Source of the DNA: Xylanibacillus composti
GTDB lineage: Bacteria > Bacillota > Bacilli > Paenibacillales > K13
Direction of reading: 5' to 3'
Assembly (NCBI RefSeq): GCF_018403685.1
Contig: NZ_BOVK01000015.1
Span: 1-64,000, forward strand
DNA: 64,000 nucleotides
Made by a program: the position numbers and the translations under genes. Positions 1-9,092 of this stretch are shown here, piece by piece. Under the pieces are notes generated by a model. It had not been told where the DNA came from and made no database searches. It was given only the letters and a program-made list of their open reading frames with translations. The stretch's first letter is position 1. Every line of letters begins with the position of its first letter.

Positions 1-211
1 CAATTATACGGACTCAACTTTTTTTTGCATCCATACATAACACATTACTTTGGATTTTCGCCGCAGGATGCAATGGGAGGTGGATCTTGAAGTTGACTGA
101 CAGTAACAACTGTTGCTCATAAAGAACTTCCCCTCTATTTCGCCTACCACTATGCGATGTTCTAGTTAGGGTGTTATCCTATTGTTAATCATCGGAATGG
201 GGGTGGACTTA

Positions 212-871
212 TTGAAAATAAAAGTTATTGTCGCGGATGACAACTCCCTTATACGTGAGGGGATGAAAATCATTTTATCCACGTTTGAGGAGTTTGAGGT
301 TCTTGCGACGGTTATGGATGGACAGGAAGCCGTCAAGTATTGTGAGCAATATACTGTAGATGTCGCTTTGCTTGATGTGCGTATGCCTAACATGAATGGG
401 CTGGAAGCAACTAAGCTTATCAGGGAACGCACTTCTGCTAAGTGTTTAATATTGACCACTTTTGATGACGACACCTTCATTGAGGATGCATTAAAATACG
501 GTGCCAGCGGATATTTGCTGAAAAATAACGATCCTGAAAAAATACGCGATGCGATAAGAACAGTGTACAACGGCCACCATGTGTTGCAAGATACGGTTTT
601 GGATAAGATGAGATCCGGATTTAGCCTTAGTCCGAGATATGAAGATGGGGCGAAAAATGCGGGATACAGCTTTGACACTAGCCCGTTCACCGAGAGAGAA
701 CTGAAGATTATGGCTTTGATCGCGAAAGGTTTGACTAACAGAGAAATTGCAGAAAAGCTGTTTATATCTGAAGGGACGGTTGCCAACCACGTTACTTCGA
801 TATTGGGCAAGACCGGCTTCGCGCATCGTACCCAAATCGCGATTTATTATTTGACCGGGGAAGGTAAGTAG
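212..871 (+). CDS. NarL/LuxR-family response regulator
   Basis: DNA-binding response regulator of 219 aa that should be phosphorylated by the kinase encoded directly downstream. An N-terminal receiver domain shows the acidic pair D9/D10, the phospho-acceptor in LLDVRMPN (D55) and the conserved T/K region. A C-terminal LuxR-type helix-turn-helix follows, with TERELKIMALIAKGLTNREI and then FISEGTVANHV. I start at the UUG at 212 because a GGGGGTGG ribosome binding site lies about 7 bases upstream and the protein then opens directly into the receiver fold; a longer UUG start at 182 adds ten residues without family support. The stop is one base before the kinase start, so the two are translationally coupled. 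It probably controls the ABC transporter genes that follow. Confidence 0.93.
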   Translation: MKIKVIVADDNSLIREGMKIILSTFEEFEVLATVMDGQEAVKYCEQYTVDVALLDVRMPNMNGLEATKLIRERTSAKCLILTTFDDDTFIEDALKYGASGYLLKNNDPEKIRDAIRTVYNGHHVLQDTVLDKMRSGFSLSPRYEDGAKNAGYSFDTSPFTERELKIMALIAKGLTNREIAEKLFISEGTVANHVTSILGKTGFAHRTQIAIYYLTGEGK

Positions 872-2014
872 ATGAAGCATAACCAGTTGGAATTGTGGAT
901 CATCAGCCTCAAAGTCATGATGCTGCTCTATGCGGTCGTTTCATACTTTATGTCCGGTGCTGTTGTATCACCATGGATGACGTTGTTTATCCTGATCTAT
1001 GTAAGCTTGAATATTTCCTTTCATTTGATCGGAAGATACCTGAAGCTCGTCATGATAGCATGCTCCATCGCTGTTCTGGTTGTTTTCCATTATGCTCTGT
1101 ATCCGCTTTTGGTTGTGCTTATTCCTGTTAATTTGTATGAGTTGGCCGCACAGCTGTTTCGAAATCATTGGCTCAGAGCGGCTATTGTGTTCATCCCGCT
1201 TGTCGTCCTGCCCAATGAATGGCTGCTGGACTACGGATTGTTTGCCGCACTGGGGTTTGTGTTTTTGACGATGCTAAACATTTACGAAAGCAAGGTGCAG
1301 TATTTATCTGATGAAACGGACCGGATGAGAAACGATATACATCAGCTAACGGTGCGGTTGGCGCAAAATGAAGAATTTATGAGGCAAGCGGAGCATGCTT
1401 ATAAACTGGAGGAACGCAACCGACTGTCGCAGGAGGTTCATGATCAAATCGGCCACTCCATGACAGGAGCCTTGATTCAAATGGAGGCAGCAAAGCGGCT
1501 GATGGATAACGATCCTGCAAAAACGGCCGAATTGCTGCAGAATGCCATCCATATCTCCAAAGAAGGCATTGAGCGCATTCGTCTCGTGCTCAAAAATATG
1601 AAGCCGCTGACGGAACAGCTTGGATTGCGCCGCATGAAACGGCTTACCGAGCAATTTTCCGCAACGCAACCGATTCGAATATTCTTGACGCATGAAGGCA
1701 ATCTCGATAGGATTGCCCCGATTCACTGGAAGATCTTCGAGGAGAACATGATGGAATCGTTAACAAATACGATGAAATATGCACAGGCCAGCGTCGTGAC
1801 AGTCCATATTCAGGTGTTGAATACGATGATTAAATGTATGGTCTCCGATAACGGCAATGGAGAAAGGCAAGTAATCAAAGGAATGGGTATCATCGGGATG
1901 GAAGAGAGGGCTTCCACCATCGGAGGGACGGTTATTGTCGACGGTTCAGGCGGCTTTTCGGTAACAACGCTGATCCCTTATAAAAAATGTGAAGAATCTC
2001 ATGGGGAAGGATGA
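872..2014 (+). CDS. NarL-type sensor histidine kinase
   Basis: Membrane histidine kinase of 380 aa, partner of the upstream regulator. The first 140 residues are strongly hydrophobic, with about five or six membrane segments and no large extracellular domain, as in intramembrane-sensing kinases that detect membrane-active compounds. A coiled linker (about 145-180) leads to a HisKA_3 dimerisation box LEERNRLSQEVHDQIGHSMT, whose H is the predicted phosphorylation site, and then a HATPase_c domain with an N box (ENMMESLTNTMKYA) and a glycine-rich GMGIIGMEER segment. The ATG follows the regulator stop immediately. Regulator before kinase is the reverse of the LnrJ-LnrK order in B. subtilis. The signal is not visible from sequence. 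Confidence 0.92.
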   Translation: MKHNQLELWIISLKVMMLLYAVVSYFMSGAVVSPWMTLFILIYVSLNISFHLIGRYLKLVMIACSIAVLVVFHYALYPLLVVLIPVNLYELAAQLFRNHWLRAAIVFIPLVVLPNEWLLDYGLFAALGFVFLTMLNIYESKVQYLSDETDRMRNDIHQLTVRLAQNEEFMRQAEHAYKLEERNRLSQEVHDQIGHSMTGALIQMEAAKRLMDNDPAKTAELLQNAIHISKEGIERIRLVLKNMKPLTEQLGLRRMKRLTEQFSATQPIRIFLTHEGNLDRIAPIHWKIFEENMMESLTNTMKYAQASVVTVHIQVLNTMIKCMVSDNGNGERQVIKGMGIIGMEERASTIGGTVIVDGSGGFSVTTLIPYKKCEESHGEG

Positions 2015-2019
2015 ACTTG

Positions 2020-2046
2020 TGCACTGGTACAGGTGCATCCTTTTTT
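2020..2046 (+). terminator. hairpin with U-run between kinase and ABC genes
   Basis: TGCAC and GTGCA arms (2020-2024 and 2033-2037) are followed by a run of six T at 2041-2046. The stem is short, so this may be a weak terminator or attenuator that separates constitutive two-component expression from induced expression of the transporter. Confidence 0.4.
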
Positions 2047-2082
2047 ATATGATAACCCTATCATGGAGGGGAGGATGCTCAG

Positions 2083-3018
2083 ATGAATGTGCTTGAGATT
2101 GAGAAATTAACGAAAAAGTTCGGTGATTTTATCGCCGTAGACCATATTTCCCTTTCCGTAAAGGAGGGAGAAATTTTCGGCTTTCTTGGTCCGAACGGAG
2201 CCGGAAAAAGCACAACGATTCATATGATCGTCTCGCTGCTGACCGTTACGGATGGGAAGATCAAGCTACTTGGAAAGGATATCGCCAAGCACCGTAAATT
2301 TGCCAAGGCGAACATTGGCGTTGTACCTCAAGAACTGGCTATATATGAGAACATGAGCGCCTATGACAATGTAGCTTTTTTTGCCGGGTTGTATGGATTA
2401 AGAGGAGATAAATTGAAGAAGAGTGTGGCAAAGGCGCTGGACTTTGTCGGACTCACGGACAAACAGCATGTTTATCCGGAAAAATTTTCAGGGGGTATGA
2501 AGAGGAGACTGAATATTGCTTGTGCCATCGCCCATCAGCCTCAATTGATCATCATGGATGAACCGACTGCGGGGATCGACCCACAAACGAGAAACTATAT
2601 TTTGCAATCCGTCAAAAAGTTGAATGAAGCGGGCTGCACGATTATTTATACAAGCCACTACATGGATGAAGTAGAGGAAATTTGTTCACACATCGCCATT
2701 ATCGATCATGGGAAAATCATCGTGGAAGGGACCAAAGAACAGCTCAAGAGCATTATTGCAGAGCAAACTCAAATTGAAATCGAGGTTCGATCTGCGGAAC
2801 ACTTTCGCGCAGAAAAATTGCAAGGCATTGTGGGCGTGAATACCGCCCATATGACAGATGACAAAGTCATTATAAGTACGGCTGCGGAAGTGAACAACAT
2901 GAATGACATTATTCGCATGTTGATCAGTGAAAATGTGAAAATTGTTTCTATAAAGACGATGCGGCCTAGTCTGGAAACGGTCTTTCTGACGCTGACAGGC
3001 CGAAGTTTGCGTGAATAA
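2083..3018 (+). CDS. ABC transporter ATP-binding protein (LnrL/YfiL-like)
   Basis: ATPase subunit of an export-type ABC transporter, 311 aa, the usual length for LnrL/DrrA-type subunits. It shows Walker A GPNGAGKST (about 36-44), a Q-loop region, the signature FSGGMKRRLN, Walker B LIIMDEPTAG followed by the D-loop, and the switch histidine in YTSHYMDE. The C-terminal 80 residues form the extra domain common in drug-resistance ATPases. The next two genes encode its ABC-2 permeases. An ATPase of this type, two ABC-2 permeases and a NarL-type two-component system are the content of the B. subtilis linearmycin-resistance locus (lnrJK-lnrLMN), so resistance to a membrane-active antibiotic is the best guess. 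Substrate specificity is an inference. Confidence 0.92.
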   Translation: MNVLEIEKLTKKFGDFIAVDHISLSVKEGEIFGFLGPNGAGKSTTIHMIVSLLTVTDGKIKLLGKDIAKHRKFAKANIGVVPQELAIYENMSAYDNVAFFAGLYGLRGDKLKKSVAKALDFVGLTDKQHVYPEKFSGGMKRRLNIACAIAHQPQLIIMDEPTAGIDPQTRNYILQSVKKLNEAGCTIIYTSHYMDEVEEICSHIAIIDHGKIIVEGTKEQLKSIIAEQTQIEIEVRSAEHFRAEKLQGIVGVNTAHMTDDKVIISTAAEVNNMNDIIRMLISENVKIVSIKTMRPSLETVFLTLTGRSLRE

Positions 3019-3051
3019 ACATGAAAACTGGAAGTTAAGGAGGTGCAGCCG

Positions 3052-4173
3052 TTGAACGTTTTACGAATCGCACTGAAAGAGCTGAAGACGTTTCGTGATC
3101 CGAAAATGTTGGTATTTATGCTGGCGACTCCCCTTTTGCTTATGTTCATTTTGGGGACGGTGCTCAGCAATGCCTTTAACAGTAGTGCTGAGATTAATGA
3201 AATAAGGTTGCTTACTCAGCTTGAAACCGGTGATAGTATGCTTCAGGAATCTTGGGAGTCGTTTGTTCGAGTAGCGGAGCAGTCCGGGTTCTTTTTTGAA
3301 CAAGCGGGGAGGGGCTATGAAGCAGCCGTACAGGATGTACAGAACGGTCGCTACACGGGGTATGTGACGATTTCTGGCGACGGGATAGAATACTATGGCA
3401 ACGATCGCAGCGAACTTGAAAATAGTATGGTTAAAGGAATGCTTACCGCATTTGCTATGGGATACAATCTCGAAACCGTGATCACAGGAAGGGAAAGAGT
3501 GGACGATACAGCGGCGCAAAGCATAGACAATGTAATCAATCATGTAGAGGAGGTTTCCATACATGCCGACAGGCAGCCGGGTGCAATGGACTATTATGCG
3601 ATCACCATGACAACATTAATCATCCTTTTTAGTGCTTTGACGGCCGGGCAGCTAATGGAGAGCGAACGGAAGCGAAATACAGCGCTGCGGTTGCTGGCAG
3701 CACCTGTTACAAGACTGCAAATTTTTATCGGTAAAATTGCCGGAACGTTTTTCTTGAACGCCATGTTTGTTATCCTTATTGTTTTTTTTAGCTCGATGAT
3801 GTTCGAAGCCTATTGGGGCGAGCGACTTGCTTTGGTATTTGCTGTCTTGTTCTCGCAAATTGTGTTTGCTCTCTCGCTCGGCATCGGGATGGGTTATTTG
3901 CTTCAAGGCAGCGCATCTGGAGTGGTGCTTATGATCATCGTTCAGCTGGAAGCTTTTTTCGGCGGCGCTTATTTTGCCATTCAAGATGCTGGTGGCTTTC
4001 TGGGGGTGTTGGCGAATATGTCTCCGCTTGGCTGGACGAATCAAGGTATCTTCCAAGCCATATACACAGAAGCGAGTTCTGCCGCCACTCAGGCTATGCT
4101 GTTTAATATTTGCGGCGCCGCATTGTTATTAATTGCGACGACATATTTACTGCGCAGGCGGGAGGGGCTGTAA
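3052..4173 (+). CDS. ABC-2 type permease (first subunit)
   Basis: Membrane permease of 373 aa. It has one N-terminal membrane segment, a large extracytoplasmic region (about 45-180) and five to six C-terminal segments, the ABC2_membrane_3 layout. The UUG at 3052 is preferred because AAGGAGGTG sits 7 bases upstream; a GUG at 3043 would lie inside that ribosome binding site. It should pair with the next gene product and the upstream ATPase as an ATPase/permease/permease exporter of the LnrM/LnrN type. Confidence 0.88.
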   Translation: MNVLRIALKELKTFRDPKMLVFMLATPLLLMFILGTVLSNAFNSSAEINEIRLLTQLETGDSMLQESWESFVRVAEQSGFFFEQAGRGYEAAVQDVQNGRYTGYVTISGDGIEYYGNDRSELENSMVKGMLTAFAMGYNLETVITGRERVDDTAAQSIDNVINHVEEVSIHADRQPGAMDYYAITMTTLIILFSALTAGQLMESERKRNTALRLLAAPVTRLQIFIGKIAGTFFLNAMFVILIVFFSSMMFEAYWGERLALVFAVLFSQIVFALSLGIGMGYLLQGSASGVVLMIIVQLEAFFGGAYFAIQDAGGFLGVLANMSPLGWTNQGIFQAIYTEASSAATQAMLFNICGAALLLIATTYLLRRREGL

Positions 4174-4174
4174 A

Positions 4175-5320
4175 TTGAAACAAACGATTTGGCTTGTACG
4201 AAAAACCTTGATAACGACATTTAAAAATTATCGAAATTGGGTTGTTTATTTGCTGTTGCCCGTCATCGGTATTGTACTTGCCTCTCTAATGTTTGCAAAT
4301 TCGTCTACCAGTGCATTGTACATTGGGATCGTCAATCAAGATGGCGAGCAAAGTCTTACGAAAGATGCGATCTCTTTCGTAGACAATTTGGATAATGTAT
4401 CTACAGAAATCATCAGCGAGTCGGAAATGAACGAACGCCTTGTGGCGGGAGAACTGGATGCCGTATTCATTTTTCCAGACGGATTTGCCTCGACTTTGAG
4501 CAGCGGAAATCCTCAGAACGTTCGAATCGTATCGATCCAAGGACAAGCGGTCACGTCATATGTCAAGTCGTATTTCAACATGTGGATCGCCAGAATTGCG
4601 GCTATAGGTGACGTGGCGCAAGGCGAGGAGGATTTCAGGGTGCTGTACGAACAATATAACGAAAGTGATTTTCAGTTGTCTACTGTTCAAATTGAAGATC
4701 AATCCGTATCAAACAGCATGTCTAAACAGTCGATTGGTTATCTGCTTATTTTGATGATGTTTTCCGCGGTCAGTTTATCTGGAATAATGATCAAGGAAAA
4801 AGAAAACCGAACTTATCAGCGACTGTTGTGCGCGCCTGTGACGGGCAATATGTATACAGCATCCAATATGATTGTAAACATGCTGGTCATGATGCTCCAA
4901 ATTGGAGTTACATTGCTAGTTATGATGGTCTTTTTTCAAATGAGCCCGGGCATATCGGCTTGGCTGCTGTTTATCGTTTTGATGTTTTTTGCCCTGGTAG
5001 CGGTCAGCTTGTCTCTCATGATCGTTGCACTTGCGGACAATTCGATGAAGGCCAACGCCTGGCAGACCTTGATCATTATTCCGACTAGTCTTTTGGCCGG
5101 ATGCATGTTCCCGGTAGAGGTCATGCCGACTTACATGCAAAGTATCGCAGAATTTTTGCCGCAATATTGGCTGCTTGAAACGATTGGTCAACTGCAGGAG
5201 GGCAGTATGCTCAGTGACGTCTTGTTGAATCTTGTTATTTTGCTGGCCTTCGCATTGATGTTCTTTCTGATTGCCGCATATAAGTTTAGCAGAAGTCGGG
5301 AATTAAAAACATTTTACTGA
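4175..5320 (+). CDS. ABC-2 type permease (second subunit)
   Basis: Second permease, 381 aa, same layout as the first: an N-terminal membrane segment near residues 20-40, an extracytoplasmic domain to about 190, then six hydrophobic segments with a conserved IKEKENRTYQRLLCAPV motif before the transmembrane core. The UUG at 4175 follows GGGAGGGG by 6 bases and starts one base after the preceding stop, so translation is coupled. A bidirectional terminator follows the stop, making this the last gene of the five-gene module. Confidence 0.88.
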   Translation: MKQTIWLVRKTLITTFKNYRNWVVYLLLPVIGIVLASLMFANSSTSALYIGIVNQDGEQSLTKDAISFVDNLDNVSTEIISESEMNERLVAGELDAVFIFPDGFASTLSSGNPQNVRIVSIQGQAVTSYVKSYFNMWIARIAAIGDVAQGEEDFRVLYEQYNESDFQLSTVQIEDQSVSNSMSKQSIGYLLILMMFSAVSLSGIMIKEKENRTYQRLLCAPVTGNMYTASNMIVNMLVMMLQIGVTLLVMMVFFQMSPGISAWLLFIVLMFFALVAVSLSLMIVALADNSMKANAWQTLIIIPTSLLAGCMFPVEVMPTYMQSIAEFLPQYWLLETIGQLQEGSMLSDVLLNLVILLAFALMFFLIAAYKFSRSRELKTFY

Positions 5321-5384
5321 GCTTTCTGTTCTGTCATGCGCTCATCGGCTAAAAATGTGCATTCATGGGCGACATAATAAAACC

Positions 5385-5417
5385 AGGCAGCCCTTTTGGA
5401 CAAGAAGGGCTGCCTTT
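5385..5417. terminator. bidirectional intrinsic terminator
   Basis: Arms AGGCAGCCCTT (5385-5395) and AAGGGCTGCCT (5405-5415) pair perfectly over 11 bases around a 9-base loop. T residues follow on the plus strand and A residues precede the stem, so it can end the plus-strand ABC module and the converging minus-strand AlkD gene. Confidence 0.85.
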
Positions 5418-5439
5418 AATGATCTACTTTATTATAACG

Positions 5440-6150
5440 CTAACTCTTCTTTAAATTTAAGTAGTAGTCTCTTGTACTTTTATCAAACTTCTCGATTGCA
5501 TACCTTAAGGTGGTTCTGGGCATGGTGCGAGCGTGCTTATTCAGGAAAGACTTCAGCTTTTCTTCGTCTTTTTTGCCGGCTTCACGAATAAAACTGCCAA
5601 CTGCCTTGTTAATTAATTCTTCCGGATCGTTTACCAGTATTTCAGCGATGGCAAAGGTGTCCTCGGTGTTTCCTTGTTTGATAAAGCTATACGTACTTAC
5701 CATAGCTGTTCTTCGTTCCCAAATATCAGAGGAGTGTGCCATTTCGTACAGTTTATCCTTCGGTTTATCCAGCAAATAGTTTCCGACTACAGATGGCGCG
5801 GCACGATCAACAAAGTCCCAGTTGTTGATTCGATCATGTCTCCTTATATACAGTTCGTACAGTGCCTGTCTTTGATCGTCGGAGATTTTCTTGGACTTGG
5901 CCTGAAAATCCATAATGCTCACGGCGCCCATTCTCACTTCATAATAATCACTTTCCAGAAGCTGTTCGACTTCGGTTAAAGGCATATCCGTAAATTGCTT
6001 AGCAATTTGGAATACCGTGCGCATGTTGAGACCTAAGCACTTTGTGTTTTCATCGGAACCTTTAAAAAACTTTTTCATTTTTTCGATTTCCGCTTCATTT
6101 TGATGTTGCTGCAACTCTTGTATAAAACGTTCAGCGGTAGGATTGGTCAT
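5440..6150 (-). CDS. AlkD-like DNA alkylation repair protein
   Basis: HEAT-like repeat protein of 236 aa in the AlkC/AlkD glycosylase family, which removes alkylated bases. The helical repeats are visible throughout (for example DYYEVRMGAVSIMDF and SDIWERRTAMVSTYSF), and the NNWDFVDRAAP segment carries the conserved tryptophan and aspartate of the AlkD catalytic groove. The ATG at 6150 is chosen because AAGGAG lies upstream of it; an ATG at 6171 precedes that site. An inverted repeat TTGTAG-ATTG-CTACAA at 6214-6229 lies in the upstream region and could be an operator. It is a stand-alone gene. Confidence 0.85.
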   Translation of the reverse strand: MTNPTAERFIQELQQHQNEAEIEKMKKFFKGSDENTKCLGLNMRTVFQIAKQFTDMPLTEVEQLLESDYYEVRMGAVSIMDFQAKSKKISDDQRQALYELYIRRHDRINNWDFVDRAAPSVVGNYLLDKPKDKLYEMAHSSDIWERRTAMVSTYSFIKQGNTEDTFAIAEILVNDPEELINKAVGSFIREAGKKDEEKLKSFLNKHARTMPRTTLRYAIEKFDKSTRDYYLNLKKS

Positions 6151-6272
6151 ATTTTCAAAACTCCTTTCCATTGACAGGATAATAGTATGCCATATTGACG
6201 ATTCCTATATTTCTTGTAGATTGCTACAATCTTTAAGAAATCCTCAAGCACGACTGATATTCACATTGTAGA

Positions 6273-6644
6273 TCATTCAGCTTTTCCGGTAAGCTGCGTC
6301 GGCTTTCCATTGCGGAGAACCTCCACATCAAGAGGAACGTAGACCTCGAATCGTGCATCACAATTTGCTAGACCAAAACAAGTGGCTTTCAAGTTCAACG
6401 TATTGTCGACCAAGCTCCAGTCTGCGTCAACCGAGCCGTTTTTAACGTGTAGTTTTCTCACTACCTTCACATTTTCACGTTCTTCGGCAAAAAGATCGGT
6501 TGGAATACTATTCTGTATCACGTTTAATGTAGTTCCGTCAAATTCAAATTCTTTTTCTTCAGGTTCAGCTTCCAAATATGATGCACATGACACTAAAACG
6601 ATTATACCGACGAGAAAGAATAGCCATTTTCCAGCCTTGATCAA
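6273..6644 (-). CDS. small lipoprotein of unknown function
   Basis: Predicted lipoprotein of 123 aa. The N-terminus is basic (K3, K6), then hydrophobic, ending in a lipobox-like LVSCA, so the mature protein would be lipid-anchored outside the membrane. The rest is beta-rich with repeated alternations (VKVVRKLHVKNGSVDADWSL) reminiscent of DUF4097-type bacterial adhesin-like folds; this resemblance is weak. The UUG at 6644 has GGAGGGG just upstream, and the frame upstream of it contains a promoter rather than coding sequence. No function can be assigned. Confidence 0.6.
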   Translation of the reverse strand: MIKAGKWLFFLVGIIVLVSCASYLEAEPEEKEFEFDGTTLNVIQNSIPTDLFAEERENVKVVRKLHVKNGSVDADWSLVDNTLNLKATCFGLANCDARFEVYVPLDVEVLRNGKPTQLTGKAE

Positions 6645-6678
6645 AAAATCCCCTCCATTTGCAATTTCAATGAGGAAG

Positions 6679-6707
6679 AGTATATAGTAGCTATAATCTT
6701 TTGTCAA
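6679..6707 (-). promoter_or_regulatory. sigma-A-type promoter for the lipoprotein gene
   Basis: Read on the minus strand: TTGACA (6707-6702), a 17-base spacer, TATACT (6684-6679). The -35 box is perfect and the -10 box differs at one position. It lies about 35 bases upstream of the UUG at 6644 and supports that start over the longer open frame. Confidence 0.7.
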
Positions 6708-6840
6708 ATTACGGATCAGTTCATAAATTTCTTCTTCATTGACATACTTCAGATAGACGGATGCAAACGGGTCGTCGACGCGGACTTGCATACGTGTCAT
6801 ATTATCGAAAATCGTTAAGTTATGTTTCAGAATAGGCAGA

Positions 6841-7197
6841 TTATAAATGCTGACAGCGGGCCGTTAACTGCTGCTTGATTTGTTCAGGCTGTTCGGTTTC
6901 CACAACGATACGCTGGTATAAAGACGAAGGAGCTAATTCGAGAATTACGACTGAATGTCGTTTCGAGTAGGCCATAAAGGTGCGTTTTCCGTTATGGAGA
7001 AAGCGTCCAGTCCGATAAAAGGGCAGAGATACCCCTCCAGTTGGCAATGCCGTGACGCGCTCTTGGAATGGTCCTGTCTGCACGGACATAATCGCGGAAT
7101 AAGGAATTGTCAATTTGCGCTTGAAACCTGTAATGGCTGCTAACCCGGAAAACGACAAGACGACTTCAGCAGCGTCAAAATGAAATTGAGTATTCAT
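6841..7197 (-). CDS. small PH-like domain protein
   Basis: Soluble protein of 118 aa, beta-rich, with no membrane segment. The pattern (LTIPYSAIMSVQTGPF, then FMAYSKRHSVVILEL) resembles bacterial PH-domain proteins, which bind lipids or proteins. It ends with an amphipathic helix (QPEQIKQQLTARCQ). It starts two bases after the stop of the upstream ArsR-like regulator, so the two form an operon. Its biochemical role is unknown. Confidence 0.6.
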   Translation of the reverse strand: MNTQFHFDAAEVVLSFSGLAAITGFKRKLTIPYSAIMSVQTGPFQERVTALPTGGVSLPFYRTGRFLHNGKRTFMAYSKRHSVVILELAPSSLYQRIVVETEQPEQIKQQLTARCQHL

Positions 7198-7199
7198 CG

Positions 7200-7751
7200 T
7201 TATTCTCCTTTACTTGGTGGTTTTTGAGGTTGCGGAATCATCATCGAAGCAAAAAGTCGCGTTTTTCGCTCAGAAGTTGGCTTATTCGCCGCAACCTTGT
7301 CCAGCAGCTCATTGATGGTTGCAACGAAGGACGCAAATTCTTCATCCGTCATATGGAGCGGTGCATTCCAGTAGCCGAATCCGTCTGCCGCGTACTGCTT
7401 AACCGGTGTTTTGCTCAGATAAGCGGTTGCCTGTTGCAGCAGATTGGTATGGAAGACGGAGAAGTACCGCAGATGGTCCTCTTGAGAAGCGGAGTATGCT
7501 TCACTTTCTGAAATGGACAAATTTTCTTGTACGGCAGCATAGACGCGTTCTTCTTGTCCATGTATTTTGTTGACTTGGACAACTTCAATCAAGTTGGATT
7601 CCAGCATCAGCTTCATATGGCGGTATAAGGTTGCTTGCGGCACATCCCCAAGTGCTTCCACCAATTGCATAATGGTTTGAGGTTTTCCCGCAAGCAGCTG
7701 TTGAATGATTCGCATCCGTACAGGATGAAGCAGTAAATCGGTTTTTTTCAC
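7200..7751 (-). CDS. ArsR/helix-turn-helix transcriptional regulator
   Basis: Winged-helix regulator of 183 aa. The N-terminal HTH is clear: LLLHPVRMRIIQQLL, then MQLVEALGDVPQATLYRHMK and NLIEVVQVNK as the wing. The C-terminal half is a helical effector domain with no metal-binding cysteines, so it is not a classical metal sensor; it matches HTH_20-type regulators of transport or hydrolase genes. The GUG at 7751 has GAGGTGAT upstream. It is divergent from the hydrolase gene and probably regulates that promoter region and its own operon. Confidence 0.82.
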   Translation of the reverse strand: MKKTDLLLHPVRMRIIQQLLAGKPQTIMQLVEALGDVPQATLYRHMKLMLESNLIEVVQVNKIHGQEERVYAAVQENLSISESEAYSASQEDHLRYFSVFHTNLLQQATAYLSKTPVKQYAADGFGYWNAPLHMTDEEFASFVATINELLDKVAANKPTSERKTRLFASMMIPQPQKPPSKGE

Positions 7752-7804
7752 AAGTATCACCTCGTATTTGTATAGGTTGCTGAAAGTGCAACGATAAGGA
7801 TTGC

Positions 7805-7832
7805 TTGACTATCTATTATTATTTTATATAAT
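7805..7832 (+). promoter_or_regulatory. promoter of the hydrolase gene
   Basis: TTGACT (7805-7810), a 16-base AT-rich spacer and TATAAT (7827-7832), about 50 bases upstream of the first start codon. It lies between the divergent ArsR-like and hydrolase genes, where an ArsR-type repressor would bind. Confidence 0.65.
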
Positions 7833-7882
7833 GATAATAGCATGATTGAGATAAGATTGCAAATGAAGCTCGTTGGAACGGG

Positions 7883-8920
7883 ATGAACGAACAACAAATG
7901 AAAGTAGGGTTGAGTATGGCATCAGAACAAAAATCAAAGTTGTTTAAGAAGCGATGGCCGAAAGTAGTGCTGATTATCGTGTTGGTGCTTGTAGTGTCAG
8001 GAATCGCGGGTTCCAATTACCAAGATCGAAGCAAGCAGGCGGAAGCCACCCGATATCCGCCATTGGGCACAATGGTTGAGGTCGAAGAGAAACAGATGCA
8101 TGTGTACGCACAAGGTGAAGGAGATATGACCATTGTGTTGGCTTCGGGGCATGGCACGGAAAATCCATATGTGGATTTCTACCCGTTGCATGAGAAACTC
8201 TCGGAGCAGGCCAGGGTGGTAGTTTATGATCGCTTTGGTTATGGCTGGAGTGATCAAACATCGGTTCCAAGGGATATTGATATCATTACGCAAGAATTGC
8301 ACACCTTATTGCATGAGAGCGGGGAGAAGGGCCCTTATCTTTTTGTCGCACATTCCATTGCATCTCTGGAAACTATTCGCTTTGCCCAGATACATCCGGA
8401 AGAAGTTGCGGGTATTGTTCTGCTTGATGCTGGCAATCCAACATTTTACGAGACCTATGAGACACCTTCGAAAGCAGCTCAAAAGATCATGCAAACGTTG
8501 AAAAACACCGGCGTGCTGCGTATGCTATCCCATATTGATTCCGTTACCGATACCTTGCTTCAGCCAGAAGAAGGATATGGGCAACATATTCCTGAGTCGC
8601 TCAAGAAATTGCAGCTTGCGATGTTCTTGAAAAATTTTTCGAATGACACAGTCATTGACGAAATGCTGCATCTGCAGTCTAATGCTAAAAAAGTAATCGA
8701 GGCCGGTCATCTTGGGGATCTTCCGCTAATTTGGTTCACATCGGGAATCAATCAGCAAGCGATCCAGGGGTGGTCGGAGTCTCAGGAAGCGTTGGCGGAA
8801 TGGTCTACAAACAGCAAACAAATAATATTAGATAGCGCGGGCCACTATGTGCATCACCATGAACCTGGACTTATCATCGAGGAAATTTCGAATCTGACAA
8901 AAGCTTTGCTTCAAAAATGA
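7883..8920 (+). CDS. membrane-anchored alpha/beta hydrolase
   Basis: Alpha/beta-hydrolase of 345 aa with one N-terminal membrane anchor (about residues 30-50), so the catalytic domain lies outside the cell membrane. The nucleophile elbow reads VAHSIAS, where A-H-S-I-A replaces the usual G-x-S-x-G; the serine is kept. A catalytic histidine is in SAGHYVHHHEPG near the C-terminus and an aspartate is expected in the preceding strand. The oxyanion region (GHGTENPYV) is present. The start is uncertain: ATG 7883 lacks a strong ribosome binding site, and ATG 7916 is preceded by AGTAGGG. The substrate is unknown. Confidence 0.82.
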   Translation: MNEQQMKVGLSMASEQKSKLFKKRWPKVVLIIVLVLVVSGIAGSNYQDRSKQAEATRYPPLGTMVEVEEKQMHVYAQGEGDMTIVLASGHGTENPYVDFYPLHEKLSEQARVVVYDRFGYGWSDQTSVPRDIDIITQELHTLLHESGEKGPYLFVAHSIASLETIRFAQIHPEEVAGIVLLDAGNPTFYETYETPSKAAQKIMQTLKNTGVLRMLSHIDSVTDTLLQPEEGYGQHIPESLKKLQLAMFLKNFSNDTVIDEMLHLQSNAKKVIEAGHLGDLPLIWFTSGINQQAIQGWSESQEALAEWSTNSKQIILDSAGHYVHHHEPGLIIEEISNLTKALLQK

Positions 8921-9092
8921 AAGGAGCAACTCGCGGTTAACAAGAGGGGCTGTGTTTGTCTGGCTATTCGACTGACCGACTGACAGGCGAGCTCTGCCTT
9001 TCGTAGAACGCACCTGCGTGGAAATGGATGGAGGAATTCGAATGGAGAGGCAACAACCCGGATTAGTAACTGCATGGGTTTGATTACAGAAT

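Noticed and set aside
6645-6800. N-terminal extension of the lipoprotein gene (52 codons)
   Set aside because: The frame is open, but it contains a near-perfect promoter (TTGACA, 17 bases, TATACT on the minus strand) and the UUG at 6644 has a strong ribosome binding site followed by a lipoprotein signal.
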